Assembly (NCBI GenBank): GCA_944391115.1
Contig: CALXSJ010000008.1
Coordinates: 62,001 to 126,000, forward strand
From: an uncultured Victivallales bacterium
Lineage (GTDB): Bacteria > Verrucomicrobiota > Lentisphaeria > Victivallales > UBA1829
Direction of reading: 5' to 3'
Length of the DNA stretch: 64,000 nt
Shown here: in pieces, positions 24,724-33,628 of the stretch
Layout: every line of letters starts with the position of its first letter
Position numbering within the stretch: position 1 is the stretch's first letter
Notes under the pieces: model-generated
What the model was told of the DNA's origin: nothing
Database searches by the model: none
What the model saw: only the letters and a program-made list of their open reading frames with translations
Program-made: the position numbers and the translations under genes

Positions 24724-26148
24724 ATGATGAAATACGATCCGAAATCATCCAGAGCCGAGGAATTCATCAACGATCAGGAGATTCTGGAAACCCTGGCCTA
24801 TGCCGAAGCGCATAAGAACGACCGCGTGCTCGTCGAACAGATTCTGGAAAAGGCGAAGGAATGCAAAGGTCTGACGCACCGGGAGGCTCTGGTCCTGCTG
24901 GACTGCGAGCTGGAGGAGGAGAAGGGGAAAATCTTCGCCCTTGCGCGTGAGATCAAGCAGAAATTCTACGGAAACCGCATTGTGATGTTTGCCCCGCTGT
25001 ATCTCTCCAACTACTGTGTCAACGGCTGCACCTACTGCCCTTACCACCTGAAAAACAAGCACATCCGGCGCAAGAAGCTGACGCAGGAGGAGATCGCGAA
25101 AGAGGTGATCGCGCTGCAGGACATGGGGCACAAGCGTCTTGCGCTTGAAACCGGCGAGGATCCGGTTCACAATCCGATCGAATACGTTCTGGAGAGCATT
25201 AAGACGATCTACGGGATCAAGCACAGAAACGGGGCGATCCGCCGGGTCAATGTCAACATCGCCGCGACGACGGTCGAGAACTACCGCAAACTCAAGGAGG
25301 CCGGGATCGGCACCTACATTCTCTTTCAGGAGACCTACAACAAGAAGGCCTATGAGGAGCTGCATCCGACCGGTCCGAAACACGATTACGCCTATCACAC
25401 CGAGGCGATGGACCGGGCGATGGACGGCGGAATCGATGATGTCGGCTGCGGCGTTCTGTTCGGGCTGAATCTCTACCGCTACGATTTCGTCGGGCTCCTG
25501 ATGCACGCGGAGCATCTTGAGGCGGCCAAAGGCGTCGGACCGCATACGATCAGCGTGCCGAGAATCCGCGCTGCGGACGACATCGACCCCGGGACGTTCT
25601 CCAACGCGATTTCCGATGAGATCTTTGAAAAGATCGTTGCCGTTCTGCGGATTGCGGTTCCCTATACGGGAATCATTATTTCCACGCGTGAATCGCAGAA
25701 GGCGCGCGAACGCGTGCTCCGCCTCGGCGTGTCGCAGATCAGCGGCGGCTCCCGCACGAGTGTCGGCGGCTATGTGGAAAAGGAGAGCGAGGAGGAGAAT
25801 TCCGCTCAGTTCGACGTCAGCGACACGCGCTCGCTCGACGAAGTCGTGAACTGGCTGCTCGGGCTCGGCTACATCCCGAGCTTCTGCACCGCCTGTTACC
25901 GGGAGGGGCGCACCGGGGACCGTTTCATGAAACTGGTGAAGTCCGGACAGATCGCAAACTGCTGTCAGCCGAATGCCCTGATGACGCTGAAGGAATATCT
26001 GGAGGATTATGCTTCGGAGGACACCCGGAAAAAAGGCGAAAAGGTGATTCAGGATGAGATTCCGCGCATTCCCAATGAAAAAGTGCGCGCGATCGCCATG
26101 GACCATCTGCGCGAGCTTCATGACGGGAAACGGGATTTCCGTTTCTGA
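24724..26148 (+). CDS. hydG: [FeFe] hydrogenase H-cluster radical SAM maturase HydG
   Basis: HydG cleaves tyrosine to make the CO and cyanide ligands of the [FeFe]-hydrogenase H-cluster. The radical SAM cluster motif CVNGCTYC (near residues 98-105) and the LALETGEDPVHNP segment are typical. The C-terminal CTACYREGRTGDRF...NCC stretch provides the CX2CX22C motif for the second cluster. At 474 residues the length is usual. Two adjacent ATGs (24724, 24727) are possible starts. HydE, HydF and a hydrogenase subunit are not in the window, so they must lie elsewhere if the system is complete. It is transcribed with the TM1266-type gene. The organism is therefore probably an H2-metabolising anaerobe. 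Confidence 0.95.
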   Translation: MMKYDPKSSRAEEFINDQEILETLAYAEAHKNDRVLVEQILEKAKECKGLTHREALVLLDCELEEEKGKIFALAREIKQKFYGNRIVMFAPLYLSNYCVNGCTYCPYHLKNKHIRRKKLTQEEIAKEVIALQDMGHKRLALETGEDPVHNPIEYVLESIKTIYGIKHRNGAIRRVNVNIAATTVENYRKLKEAGIGTYILFQETYNKKAYEELHPTGPKHDYAYHTEAMDRAMDGGIDDVGCGVLFGLNLYRYDFVGLLMHAEHLEAAKGVGPHTISVPRIRAADDIDPGTFSNAISDEIFEKIVAVLRIAVPYTGIIISTRESQKARERVLRLGVSQISGGSRTSVGGYVEKESEEENSAQFDVSDTRSLDEVVNWLLGLGYIPSFCTACYREGRTGDRFMKLVKSGQIANCCQPNALMTLKEYLEDYASEDTRKKGEKVIQDEIPRIPNEKVRAIAMDHLRELHDGKRDFRF

Positions 26149-26165
26149 AGCATCCGCTTCCCATT

Positions 26166-26200
26166 TCCCCGGCATATCGTCCTGTACGGATCGCCGGGGA
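26166..26200 (+). terminator. Strong hairpin after hydG without T-run
   Basis: An 8-bp stem (TCCCCGGC / GCCGGGGA) with an inner CGT/ACG stem lies 18 bases after the hydG stop. No T-run follows. It may protect the 3' end or slow polymerase before gcvPA. Confidence 0.35.
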
Positions 26201-26341
26201 GGGGCAGGGCCGTCCATGCGCGGGTGTGACATGCTTCCGCCGGAAAGAAAAAGCTTTGATTTTCGGGAAATCTCTTGAAAAACCTCAATCCCGTGACATT
26301 TTAAACTGCTGATTGAATTTTTTAACAAGGGAGAAGATACC

Positions 26342-27679
26342 GTGCCGTATATTGCGAATACAGAAAGCGACCGCGCGGAAATGCTCAAGGCCGCCGGCTT
26401 TTCCAGTCTGGAGGACATGTGGGAGAAGGCGGGCGTCCGCTTCCCGTATCCCGCGCTTTCGGGGATTCCCGAGGGGCGGTCCGAATACGAGGTCGTGAAG
26501 CATCTCGAACATCTGGCGGACATGAACGCAACCCATCTGATCAACTTTGTCGGCGGGGGTTACTACGATCATGTCATTCCCTCCGTCGTCGACAGCATTG
26601 TCTCCCGGGGGGAATTCTACACAGCCTACACGCCATATCAGCCCGAAGCCTCCCAGGGGACGCTTCAGGCGATCTACGAGTATCAGACCGCGATGTGCCG
26701 CCTGACCGGAATGGAGGTCTCCAATGCGAGCCTTTACGACGGCGGAACCGCGCTTTTCGAAGCGATGATGATGTCCGTCAAGATCACCGGCCGTCGGAAG
26801 GTCGTGATTTCCGGCGCGGTTTCTCCGATTTTCCGCCGCATGATCGAATGCTACTGCATCAATCTGGATGTGGAGCGGCGCGAGGTGCCGGCCGGAAGCG
26901 GGACGGACTCCAATCTGGAAAATCTCAAGCGCGCGGTGGATGAAAACACGGCATGCGTGATCGTCCAGTATCCGAACTTTTTCGGCGAGATCGAGGATCT
27001 CAGCAGCGTGGTCGCCGCCGCCCATGCCAACGGGGCGCTGGCCGTCTGTTCCACCTATCCCGTCGCGCTGAGCGTCCTGAAGACGCCCGGCGAAATGGGA
27101 TTCGACATCGTGACGGGGGAGGGGCAGAGCCTCGGGATTCCGCTGAGTTTCGGCGGTCCCTATCTCGGATTCATGACCGTCCGCGGCAAATACATGCGCA
27201 AGATGCCCGGACGCATCGTCGGGCGCACGAAGGACCTCGACGGCAGGGACGGCTTCGTCCTGACAATCCAGACGCGCGAGCAGCATATCCGCCGGGAGCA
27301 CGCAACCAGCAACATCTGTTCGAACGAGAGCCTCTGCGCGCTGTCCGCCCTGGTTTATCTGACCGCGGTCGGCAAACAGGGATTTGTCGACATCGGCAAT
27401 CTCTGCATGTCCAAGGCGGTCTTCGCCAGAAACGAACTCCTTGCCATCAAGGGCGTGGAGCCGGTCGGAAACGGCATTTTCTTCAATGAGTTCGTCATCA
27501 AGGTGCCCTGCGACGCTTCGGAACTGGCCGGAAAGCTGATCGACAAGGGATTCGCCGCCGGGTTCCCGCTCGGCAGATACTACGCGGACCGGCGCGATCA
27601 GCTGCTGATCGCCGTCACGGAGAAACGCACGAAGGAAGAGATCAAAGCGCTTGCAAACGCAATGGAGGCATTACTGTGA
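26342..27679 (+). CDS. gcvPA: Glycine dehydrogenase (decarboxylating) subunit 1
   Basis: This is the N-terminal half of split P-protein of the glycine cleavage system, which decarboxylates glycine and passes aminomethyl to GcvH. It starts with GTG (PYIANTESDRAEML, the usual family opening), preceded by AAGGGAGAAG. The fold is PLP-enzyme type, with VVISGAVSPIFRRM, SFGGPYLGFMTVRGKY and TIQTREQHIRREHATSNICSN as conserved stretches. The PLP lysine lies in subunit 2. It is 445 residues and overlaps gcvPB by 4 bases. No glycine-riboswitch signature is seen in the 193-base upstream gap. gcvT and gcvH are not in the window. Confidence 0.95.
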   Translation: MPYIANTESDRAEMLKAAGFSSLEDMWEKAGVRFPYPALSGIPEGRSEYEVVKHLEHLADMNATHLINFVGGGYYDHVIPSVVDSIVSRGEFYTAYTPYQPEASQGTLQAIYEYQTAMCRLTGMEVSNASLYDGGTALFEAMMMSVKITGRRKVVISGAVSPIFRRMIECYCINLDVERREVPAGSGTDSNLENLKRAVDENTACVIVQYPNFFGEIEDLSSVVAAAHANGALAVCSTYPVALSVLKTPGEMGFDIVTGEGQSLGIPLSFGGPYLGFMTVRGKYMRKMPGRIVGRTKDLDGRDGFVLTIQTREQHIRREHATSNICSNESLCALSALVYLTAVGKQGFVDIGNLCMSKAVFARNELLAIKGVEPVGNGIFFNEFVIKVPCDASELAGKLIDKGFAAGFPLGRYYADRRDQLLIAVTEKRTKEEIKALANAMEALL

Positions 27680-29127
27680 AACTGATATTCGAATCCGGCC
27701 GTCCCGGGCGCACAGGCGCCGTCCTTCCCGTTCTTGACGTGCCGCAGGGATGTGCCGTTCCGCCGTCCCTCCGGCGTTCGGAAACCGCCGGGCTGCCCGA
27801 GGTTTCCGAACTGGAGACCGTGCGCCATTTCACGAATCTCAGCAGAATGAACATGAGCGTGGATACAAATTTCTATCCGCTCGGTTCCTGCACGATGAAA
27901 TACAATCCGAAGTCCCATGAGAAAATCGTCCGGATGCCGGGATTCGCCGAACTGCATCCGCTTCTTCCGCAGCTCCGGCACGGCGGCGTTCTGACGCAGG
28001 GCGCGCTGACGGTGATCTATGAAACCGAACGGATGCTGAGCGAGATTCTCGGATTCTCCCAGACCACGATGCAGCCGATGGCGGGCGCGCACGGGGAACT
28101 GACCGGCGTGATGCTGATCGCCGCCTACCACAAGTCGCGGCGGGACTATGCGCGGAAGATCATGCTGATTCCCGACGCCGCCCACGGAACGAATCCCGCA
28201 AGCGCGTCGGTGGCGGGATTCACGACAAAGGTGGTGCCGAGCGACGAAAATGGAAATGTCGATCTCGATGCGTTGAAGGGCATGCTCTCTCCGGAGGTGG
28301 CCGGCATCATGCTGACCTGTCCGAACACACTCGGACTCTTCGATCCGAACGTCAGGGAAATCTGCTCTCTGATCCACGAGGCCGGCGGTCTCTGCTACTG
28401 TGACGGCGCAAACTTCAATGCGATCATCGGGCGTCTGCGTCCCGGTGACATCGGCTTTGACGTGATGCATGTCAACATCCACAAAACCTTTTCCACGCCG
28501 CACGGCGGCGGCGGCCCGGGCGCGGGTCCGGTCGGCGTGGCGGAAAAACTCGTTCCGTTCCTGCCGGTCTCCCGCGTGGTGCGGCGTTCCGACGGCATGT
28601 GCGTGCTGGAATATGAACATCCCGAGTCGATCGGTTACATCGCACCGTTCTACGGCAACTTCGGCGTGATCCTGCGGGCTTATGCCTATCTTCTGACTCT
28701 CGGACGCAAAGGGCTGGTCCGCGTCAGCGAGAACGCCGTGCTCAACGCCAACTACATCATGGCTGCTCTGAAGCCTTATTATGAGCGCAAATATGACCGC
28801 GTCTGCATGCACGAGTGCGTCTTTTCCGCATCGAAACAGGTGCGGGAGGGCGGCGTTCATGCGCTGGACGTGGCGAAGGCGCTGATTGACCGGGGCATTC
28901 ATCCGCCGACCATTTACTTCCCGCTGATCGTGCCGGAGGCGCTGATGATCGAGCCGACCGAGACCGAGTCGCGGGAGGACATGGATGACTTCATCCGGGC
29001 GATGATCGAAATTGCGAAACTGGCGCAGGAGTCGCCCGAATCGCTGAAAGCGTGTCCGCTGACGATGCCCGTGAAGCGTCTGGATGAGACGACTGCCGCG
29101 CGCAAGCCCGATCTTGCCTGCCCCTGA
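27676..29127 (+). CDS. gcvPB: Glycine dehydrogenase (decarboxylating) subunit 2
   Basis: This 483-residue C-terminal half of P-protein carries the PLP-binding lysine in VNIHKTFSTPHGGGGPGAGP. Other conserved parts are MNMSVDTNFYPLGSCTMKYNPK, the glycine-rich MQPMAGAHGELTGV loop and DAAHGTNPASASVAGF. It forms a heterodimer with GcvPA. The ATG overlaps the gcvPA stop by 4 bases, ensuring matched synthesis. A promoter for the next unit lies 29 bases after the stop. Confidence 0.95.
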   Translation: MKLIFESGRPGRTGAVLPVLDVPQGCAVPPSLRRSETAGLPEVSELETVRHFTNLSRMNMSVDTNFYPLGSCTMKYNPKSHEKIVRMPGFAELHPLLPQLRHGGVLTQGALTVIYETERMLSEILGFSQTTMQPMAGAHGELTGVMLIAAYHKSRRDYARKIMLIPDAAHGTNPASASVAGFTTKVVPSDENGNVDLDALKGMLSPEVAGIMLTCPNTLGLFDPNVREICSLIHEAGGLCYCDGANFNAIIGRLRPGDIGFDVMHVNIHKTFSTPHGGGGPGAGPVGVAEKLVPFLPVSRVVRRSDGMCVLEYEHPESIGYIAPFYGNFGVILRAYAYLLTLGRKGLVRVSENAVLNANYIMAALKPYYERKYDRVCMHECVFSASKQVREGGVHALDVAKALIDRGIHPPTIYFPLIVPEALMIEPTETESREDMDDFIRAMIEIAKLAQESPESLKACPLTMPVKRLDETTAARKPDLACP

Positions 29128-29155
29128 CTTTTTCCCGCGGAAAAATTTCTCCGAT

Positions 29156-29183
29156 TTGCATTTTCCCCGGGAGAGGGTACATT
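29156..29183 (+). promoter_or_regulatory. Sigma70-type promoter for the STAS/ATPase pair
   Basis: The -35 is TTGCAT (29156-29161), the spacer is 16 bases, and the -10 is TACATT (29178-29183), 55 bases before the STAS start. Confidence 0.5.
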
Positions 29184-29238
29184 AATCGGGATCATATGCT
29201 GGATTCCCGCAATCCAAGACTTTTTTTGGAGAAAAAAT

Positions 29239-29583
29239 ATGGAACTGAAGGTAATTAAGGCGGACGGCGATTATACGCATGTGGCTCTCTCCGGACGGCT
29301 CGATATCGACGGGGTCACTTCCGTGGAGGAAAAATTCACGAATGTCGTCAGCGCCAAGGGCAAACCGGCGATTGTGGATATGACGGAGGTCGGTTTTATC
29401 GCTTCTCTGGGCATGCGCATGCTGCTGACCGCGGCGAAAGCGCTGCGCGCGAATGGAGCGAAGCTGGTCGTTTATAATCCGCAGCCCGTCGTCCTGGAGG
29501 CGCTTCAGACTGCCGGATTTGCCGCGGTGATGCCCATAGAAAACGACTTTTCGAAAGCGCTGGCTCTTCTGCAGAATGTCTGA
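29239..29583 (+). CDS. STAS-domain anti-sigma factor antagonist
   Basis: The 114-residue protein is one STAS domain (HVALSGRLDIDGVTSVEEKF, then PAIVDMTEVGFIASLGMRML). In RsbV/SpoIIAA relatives the phosphorylated serine is in the DSSG position; here the equivalent is the serine of IASLGMRML. It probably binds the ATPase encoded next, which it overlaps by 8 bases, in a partner-switching module. TTTGGAGAA precedes the ATG. No phosphatase or sigma gene is adjacent. Confidence 0.85.
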   Translation: MELKVIKADGDYTHVALSGRLDIDGVTSVEEKFTNVVSAKGKPAIVDMTEVGFIASLGMRMLLTAAKALRANGAKLVVYNPQPVVLEALQTAGFAAVMPIENDFSKALALLQNV

Positions 29584-30031
29584 TGACAATGCGCTTTCCC
29601 CGATTGAGATGAGGAAAAACGGCATGTCCGGCAGACTTGAGTTTCAGCTGCGCAACACTGTCGGGGATGTTTCCGTTTCCCTGCCTTTGATCCGGCGTTT
29701 TGCGGCGGAATCCGGACTCGCGGGGCGTCAGGAATATGTTTTGATCTTGTCATATGAGGAACTTGCGACCAATATTGTAAAGTACGGATTTGATGATGCA
29801 GCCATACACCGGATCCGAGTTCTGCTGGAGAATCATTCCAGAGGCGTCAGCCTTACGCTGATGGATGACGGTCATGAATTCGATCCATGCCGCGCGCCTG
29901 TTCCGGAATTTTCTCCGGATCCTGCGTCGGGGGCGCCTGGCGGCGCGGGGCTTCGTCTTGTAAGGAAGATGGCGCGTTCCATGCAGTATTCCCGCGAAAA
30001 CGGATGGAATGTTGTCAAAGTTCTGATTTAG
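29576..30031 (+). CDS. Anti-sigma-factor type ATP-binding protein (HATPase, RsbW-like)
   Basis: The 151-residue GHKL-fold protein has an N-box in SYEELATNIVKYGFDD, a G1 box in LMDDGHEFDP and a G2 loop in GGAGLRLVRKMA. This is the layout of RsbW/SpoIIAB serine kinases that phosphorylate a STAS partner. Its first codons overlap the STAS gene by 8 bases; internal ATGs at 29609 and 29624 are alternative starts that would still include the fold. The controlled target (sigma factor or response protein) is not in the window. Confidence 0.8.
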   Translation: MSDDNALSPIEMRKNGMSGRLEFQLRNTVGDVSVSLPLIRRFAAESGLAGRQEYVLILSYEELATNIVKYGFDDAAIHRIRVLLENHSRGVSLTLMDDGHEFDPCRAPVPEFSPDPASGAPGGAGLRLVRKMARSMQYSRENGWNVVKVLI

Positions 30032-30037
30032 CCTGTT

Positions 30038-30121
30038 GCACGAGTGGCGGAACGGCAGACGCGCCGGATTTAGGTTCCGGTTTCGCAAGAAGTGCAGGTT
30101 CAAGTCCTGTCTCGTGCACCA
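30038..30121 (+). tRNA. tRNA-Leu (TAG)
   Basis: A class II tRNA: acceptor GCACGAG pairs with CTCGTGC, the anticodon stem is CCGGA/TCCGG with anticodon TAG, a long variable arm is present, and the T-arm is GCAGGTTCAAGTCCTGT. CCA is encoded. It begins 6 bases after the ATPase stop. Confidence 0.95.
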
Positions 30122-30148
30122 TTTTCCGCATTGCAATTGTTTTCCTGC

Positions 30149-31078
30149 TCAGTGCTCCCTGACCGATTCCAGCGGGATATGCACGGACGGCGTGAAGGGG
30201 CTGGAGGAATCCAGATGAGGATGACGCTGGTCGTCGAAGAAAATATGCGGGCGGAGAATGGAAAGGATGCGCCCCTTGTCCATGCCTCCGAGGAAGAAGG
30301 TCTGGTCCACGGGGATGTCCCACTTGCGCAGCGTGGTGACCACCCGTTCATGAGCGGGCGCGGAGCGGGCCGTCACAATCGCCATTTTCATATAGCGTTG
30401 ATATTTCGGATCGCTTTTGAGCCGTTCATCCTCCAGCTTGTGGAGTTTCGCCAGTTTGGAGAAGAGATCGGCCAGGGGACCGGGAGCATGCGGGATCATG
30501 GCTTTTTCCGTTTCCGCGGAATAAAATTTTTCGATGCCTTCCTTCTGATAGACCTCTTCGGCGCTGGAATCGGCAATCACGCCGTCGAAGTCGAATGCGA
30601 TGCAGAGTCCGGGATTGCCGGGATCGTCCTCGGCCGCGCTGGCGAGAACCTGCCCCGCGGGATAGCCTTCCTTCATCGCCTGGCGGACATCGCTGGAATT
30701 GGCGGAGAGGAAGAGCGAAACGTTGTAGGCCGGAATGTATTTGAACGGGGAGTCGCCGGTGGTGAATGCCGCCCGGATGATGTTGAGACCGTAGTGCTGA
30801 ATGGAATAGAAGACGCGCAGTCCGGTGTCCGGATCATTATGGCTGAGAAGGACAACCTCGATCGGCTGAGTGTCGGGGAAAAACTGGTTCATCGCCAGCA
30901 GACGCTTTACAAAGGGAAACGCCACGCCGGTGTTGAGAATGTCATGCTGATGCTCATACTGATAGTCCCGGTATGCGTTCAGCCCCTGCTTGCGGAAAAC
31001 GCTGTCTGCCTCGTCCAGCTGGAAAAGGGCGCTGGACGCCACTCCGATCACCAGTTTCTCTTCAATTTTATACGCCAT
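30149..31078 (-). CDS. 5'-nucleotidase, cN-I type
   Basis: The 309-residue protein resembles the cytosolic 5'-nucleotidase I family: MAYKIEEKLVIGVASSALF, LNTGVAFPFVKRLL, VVLLSHNDPDTGLRVF, LFLSANSSDVRQAM. AFDFDGVIADSSAEE (residues 161-175) carries the HAD nucleophile aspartates. It hydrolyses nucleoside monophosphates, in this family typically AMP or dTMP/UMP. It is the last gene of the rhamnose/mannose sugar-nucleotide operon, 20 bases after the guanylyltransferase. Its job there is unclear; removal of by-product nucleotides is a guess. Confidence 0.85.
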   Translation of the reverse strand: MAYKIEEKLVIGVASSALFQLDEADSVFRKQGLNAYRDYQYEHQHDILNTGVAFPFVKRLLAMNQFFPDTQPIEVVLLSHNDPDTGLRVFYSIQHYGLNIIRAAFTTGDSPFKYIPAYNVSLFLSANSSDVRQAMKEGYPAGQVLASAAEDDPGNPGLCIAFDFDGVIADSSAEEVYQKEGIEKFYSAETEKAMIPHAPGPLADLFSKLAKLHKLEDERLKSDPKYQRYMKMAIVTARSAPAHERVVTTLRKWDIPVDQTFFLGGMDKGRILSILRPHIFFDDQRHPHLDSSSPFTPSVHIPLESVREH

Positions 31079-31098
31079 GGGAATTCATCCTTCTTCGC

Positions 31099-32196
31099 TC
31101 ATATGTATTTTTGTTTTTCTTTTTCGGCTGCGAGTTTCCGCAGCAGCAGCTTGATTTTTTCCGTGCTGGACGAGGGCGCGACCAGCGTCACGTCCGGAGT
31201 CTGAATCACGACCATTTCCCGGAGATCAATTCCTGCGATCAGGCGATTTTCATCTTCGGAAAATACGATGCAGTCCCGGCAGTCCAGCAATTCCGCCGAA
31301 GCGTGTATGACATTGTTGTCGGCATCGGCGGAGAAGTGATTGCGCAGGGAGGTCCAGTTCCCGATATCGTCCCATCCGAATTCCGCTTCCAGCATCAGAG
31401 TTCCGGACGCGTGTTCCATAATCGCGTAATCGAAGGAGATCTTCGGGAGTTCTGCAAATGCCTGCCTGCATTCCGGAGAGAATGTTTCCGCTGTCCAGAC
31501 GCGCGCCGTATTTTCCGCAAAGCGGCAGAGTTCCGGAGTTTGAAGATGCATCTCCTCCAGAATGGTTTTCACGGAAAAGACAAACATTCCGCTGTTCCAT
31601 TTGCAATTGCCTTGCGCAAGCATCTGCTGCGCCTTTTCCTTGGAAGGTTTTTCCGTGAAACATTTTACTTCAGAAAATTTTCTGCCGGATCGGTGCAGCG
31701 GCTTTCCGCATACAATATACCCGTAATTGGGACTTGGTTCGGAAGGGGTGATTCCAAGTGTCACGACGGCATGCCGTCCTGCTGCCGTGTCGGCACAGGC
31801 TTGCAAGTCAGCGATCATCGCCTGCTGATTGACGATCAGATGATCCGCCGGCAGAAGAATCATCAGCGCGTCTTCAGATGCCGCGTATGCCTTGACGATT
31901 CCCGCCGCGAGCGCAACGCACGGCGCGGTATCCCTGGCGCACGGTTCTCCGATGACATGCTCTTCCGGAAGCTGGGGGAGGAGCGCCCGGATATGGGCGG
32001 TATACTCTTCATTCGTGACAATGAGAATATTTTCCGGCGGAACCAGTCCCTGAAGGCGGAGAACGGTCTGTTCAATCAGCGGGGCGTTGCCGAACAGCTT
32101 TTTCAGCTGTTTCGGGTGCGCGGCGCGGCATTCCGGCCAGAACCGTTCTCCGCGGCCGCCCGCCATGATGACAGCATAAATGTTTTTCCCCATCAT
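31099..32196 (-). CDS. Mannose-1-phosphate guanylyltransferase
   Basis: The enzyme makes GDP-mannose from mannose-1-phosphate and GTP. The nucleotide-binding AVIMAGGRGERFWP signature (residues 8-21), the KQLKKLFG lysine motif, LLPADHLIV and PNYGYIVCG are all of the ManC/GMP type. It is monofunctional (365 residues, no C-terminal isomerase domain). Its ATG overlaps the rfbD stop by 4 bases; a second ATG is the next codon. Together with rfbBACD it supplies both GDP-mannose and dTDP-rhamnose to a surface polysaccharide. Confidence 0.9.
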   Translation of the reverse strand: MMGKNIYAVIMAGGRGERFWPECRAAHPKQLKKLFGNAPLIEQTVLRLQGLVPPENILIVTNEEYTAHIRALLPQLPEEHVIGEPCARDTAPCVALAAGIVKAYAASEDALMILLPADHLIVNQQAMIADLQACADTAAGRHAVVTLGITPSEPSPNYGYIVCGKPLHRSGRKFSEVKCFTEKPSKEKAQQMLAQGNCKWNSGMFVFSVKTILEEMHLQTPELCRFAENTARVWTAETFSPECRQAFAELPKISFDYAIMEHASGTLMLEAEFGWDDIGNWTSLRNHFSADADNNVIHASAELLDCRDCIVFSEDENRLIAGIDLREMVVIQTPDVTLVAPSSSTEKIKLLLRKLAAEKEKQKYI

Positions 32197-33053
32197 AATC
32201 CTTTTTCCGGAAATTCCTTTGCGAGAAATTCCGCCAGCGCCTGTCTCCAGTCCGGCATGGGAGCAAGACCGCTCAGGCGCAGCATCATTTTTTCCAGACG
32301 CGAGTTGGCCGGCCGCGGCGCAGGCCGCGGGAATTCCGCTGTGGAACAGGGAAGGACCTTCTGAGAGACTCCCGTCAGGAGGAAGATTTCCAGTGCGAAG
32401 TCATACCAGGAGGCTTCGCCTTCGCAGGTCATGTGAAATGTGCCGGTCAATTCCGGGCGGAGCAGAATTTCCCGGAGTTTCCGTGCAACGGCAAGCGTGC
32501 TGGTCGGATTGCCGATCTGGTCGCTGACGACTTTCAGCTCCGGACGCGTTCCGTCGGCAAGTTTCAGCATCGTGTGCACAAAACTTGGTCCTCCTGCGCC
32601 ATACAGCCATGAAATTCGGGCAATCACGTGATTCGGACAGTGATGCCGGATCATCTCCTCGCCTGCGAACTTGCTCTGACCATATACCGTGTGTCCGCCG
32701 CCGGCATGGTCGAATTCCGTGTAGGGGCGGTCGGAAGCTCCGTCGAATACGTAGTCTGTGGAAATCGCGATCAGGCGGATCCCGTTCCTGGCGCACGCGG
32801 AGGCGACGTTTGCCGAACCGAGGGCGTTCAGCCTGTATGCAAGATCGCATTCCGTTTCGCATTTGTCCACGGCTGTCATTGCCGCGCAGTGAATCACGGC
32901 GTCCGGCGCGCAGTCCCGGATGACTTCATTGATCCCGTGCTCATCGGTGATATCCGCCTCCGGCAGGTCGGTGGGGATCATCTGGAATTCGGAGAGCTCT
33001 GCGCAGAGTGTGCGTCCGAGCATTCCTCTGCCGCCGGTAAGGAGAATTTTCAC
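32193..33053 (-). CDS. rfbD: dTDP-4-dehydrorhamnose reductase
   Basis: This is the last step of dTDP-L-rhamnose synthesis, reducing the 4-keto sugar with NAD(P)H. ILLTGGRGMLGRTLC is the Rossmann motif, HCAAMTAVDKCETE follows, and AISTDYVFDGA and the YGQSKFAGEE catalytic YxxxK are present. The 286-residue length is normal. It overlaps rfbC by 4 bases and the next gene by 4, so translation is coupled along the operon. Confidence 0.95.
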   Translation of the reverse strand: MKILLTGGRGMLGRTLCAELSEFQMIPTDLPEADITDEHGINEVIRDCAPDAVIHCAAMTAVDKCETECDLAYRLNALGSANVASACARNGIRLIAISTDYVFDGASDRPYTEFDHAGGGHTVYGQSKFAGEEMIRHHCPNHVIARISWLYGAGGPSFVHTMLKLADGTRPELKVVSDQIGNPTSTLAVARKLREILLRPELTGTFHMTCEGEASWYDFALEIFLLTGVSQKVLPCSTAEFPRPAPRPANSRLEKMMLRLSGLAPMPDWRQALAEFLAKEFPEKGL

Positions 33054-33622
33054 AGCAGATACTCCTTGTCATAATAGTCAAAGACCTCCGCATCGGCGAG
33101 GAACGGATTTTTCGTATCCTTTTCGGACAGGATGAAGGACTCCGCATTGACACGCCAGTTTATGCCGAGAGCGGGATCGTTCCAGGCGATTCCCCGCTCG
33201 TGCGACGGCATGTAGCGGTTGTCGCACTTGTAGGCGAAAAGCGCCTCTTCGGTCAGGACGACGAATCCGTGCGCAAATCCGCGCGGCACAAAAAGCTGGC
33301 GCTTGTTTTCCCCGGAGAGTTCAACGGCGACATGCTTTCCGAAGGTCGGGGAGCCTCTGCGAATGTCGACTGCGATATCAAGGACTCCGCCCTGTATCAC
33401 GCGAACCAGTTTCGCCTGCGTGTAAGGCGGCGCCTGAAAATGCAGGCCGCGCAGCACGCCGAAACGGGATTTCGATTCATTATCCTGCACAAAATCTGCA
33501 GGAATTCCATTTTTTGCGTAAGCTTCCCTGTTCCAGGATTCAAAAAAATAACCGCGCGCATCCCCGAAGACTTTCGGTTCAAGAATGAGAACTCCTTCAA
33601 TTCCCGTTTGAATCACATTCAT
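33050..33622 (-). CDS. rfbC: dTDP-4-dehydrorhamnose 3,5-epimerase
   Basis: The 190-residue RmlC cupin carries the GVLRGLHFQAPPYTQAKL catalytic histidine motif. RVIQGGVLDIAVDIRRGSPTFG follows, then VPRGFAHGFVVL. It epimerises C3 and C5 of the 4-keto intermediate. The start is the ATG 6 bases after the rfbA stop. The order B-A-C-D here places it third. Confidence 0.95.
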   Translation of the reverse strand: MNVIQTGIEGVLILEPKVFGDARGYFFESWNREAYAKNGIPADFVQDNESKSRFGVLRGLHFQAPPYTQAKLVRVIQGGVLDIAVDIRRGSPTFGKHVAVELSGENKRQLFVPRGFAHGFVVLTEEALFAYKCDNRYMPSHERGIAWNDPALGINWRVNAESFILSEKDTKNPFLADAEVFDYYDKEYLL

Positions 33623-33628
33623 GGAACT

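Noticed and set aside
26149-26341. Glycine riboswitch upstream of gcvPA
   Set aside because: The conserved core sequences of that riboswitch were not found; only one GC-rich hairpin is present.
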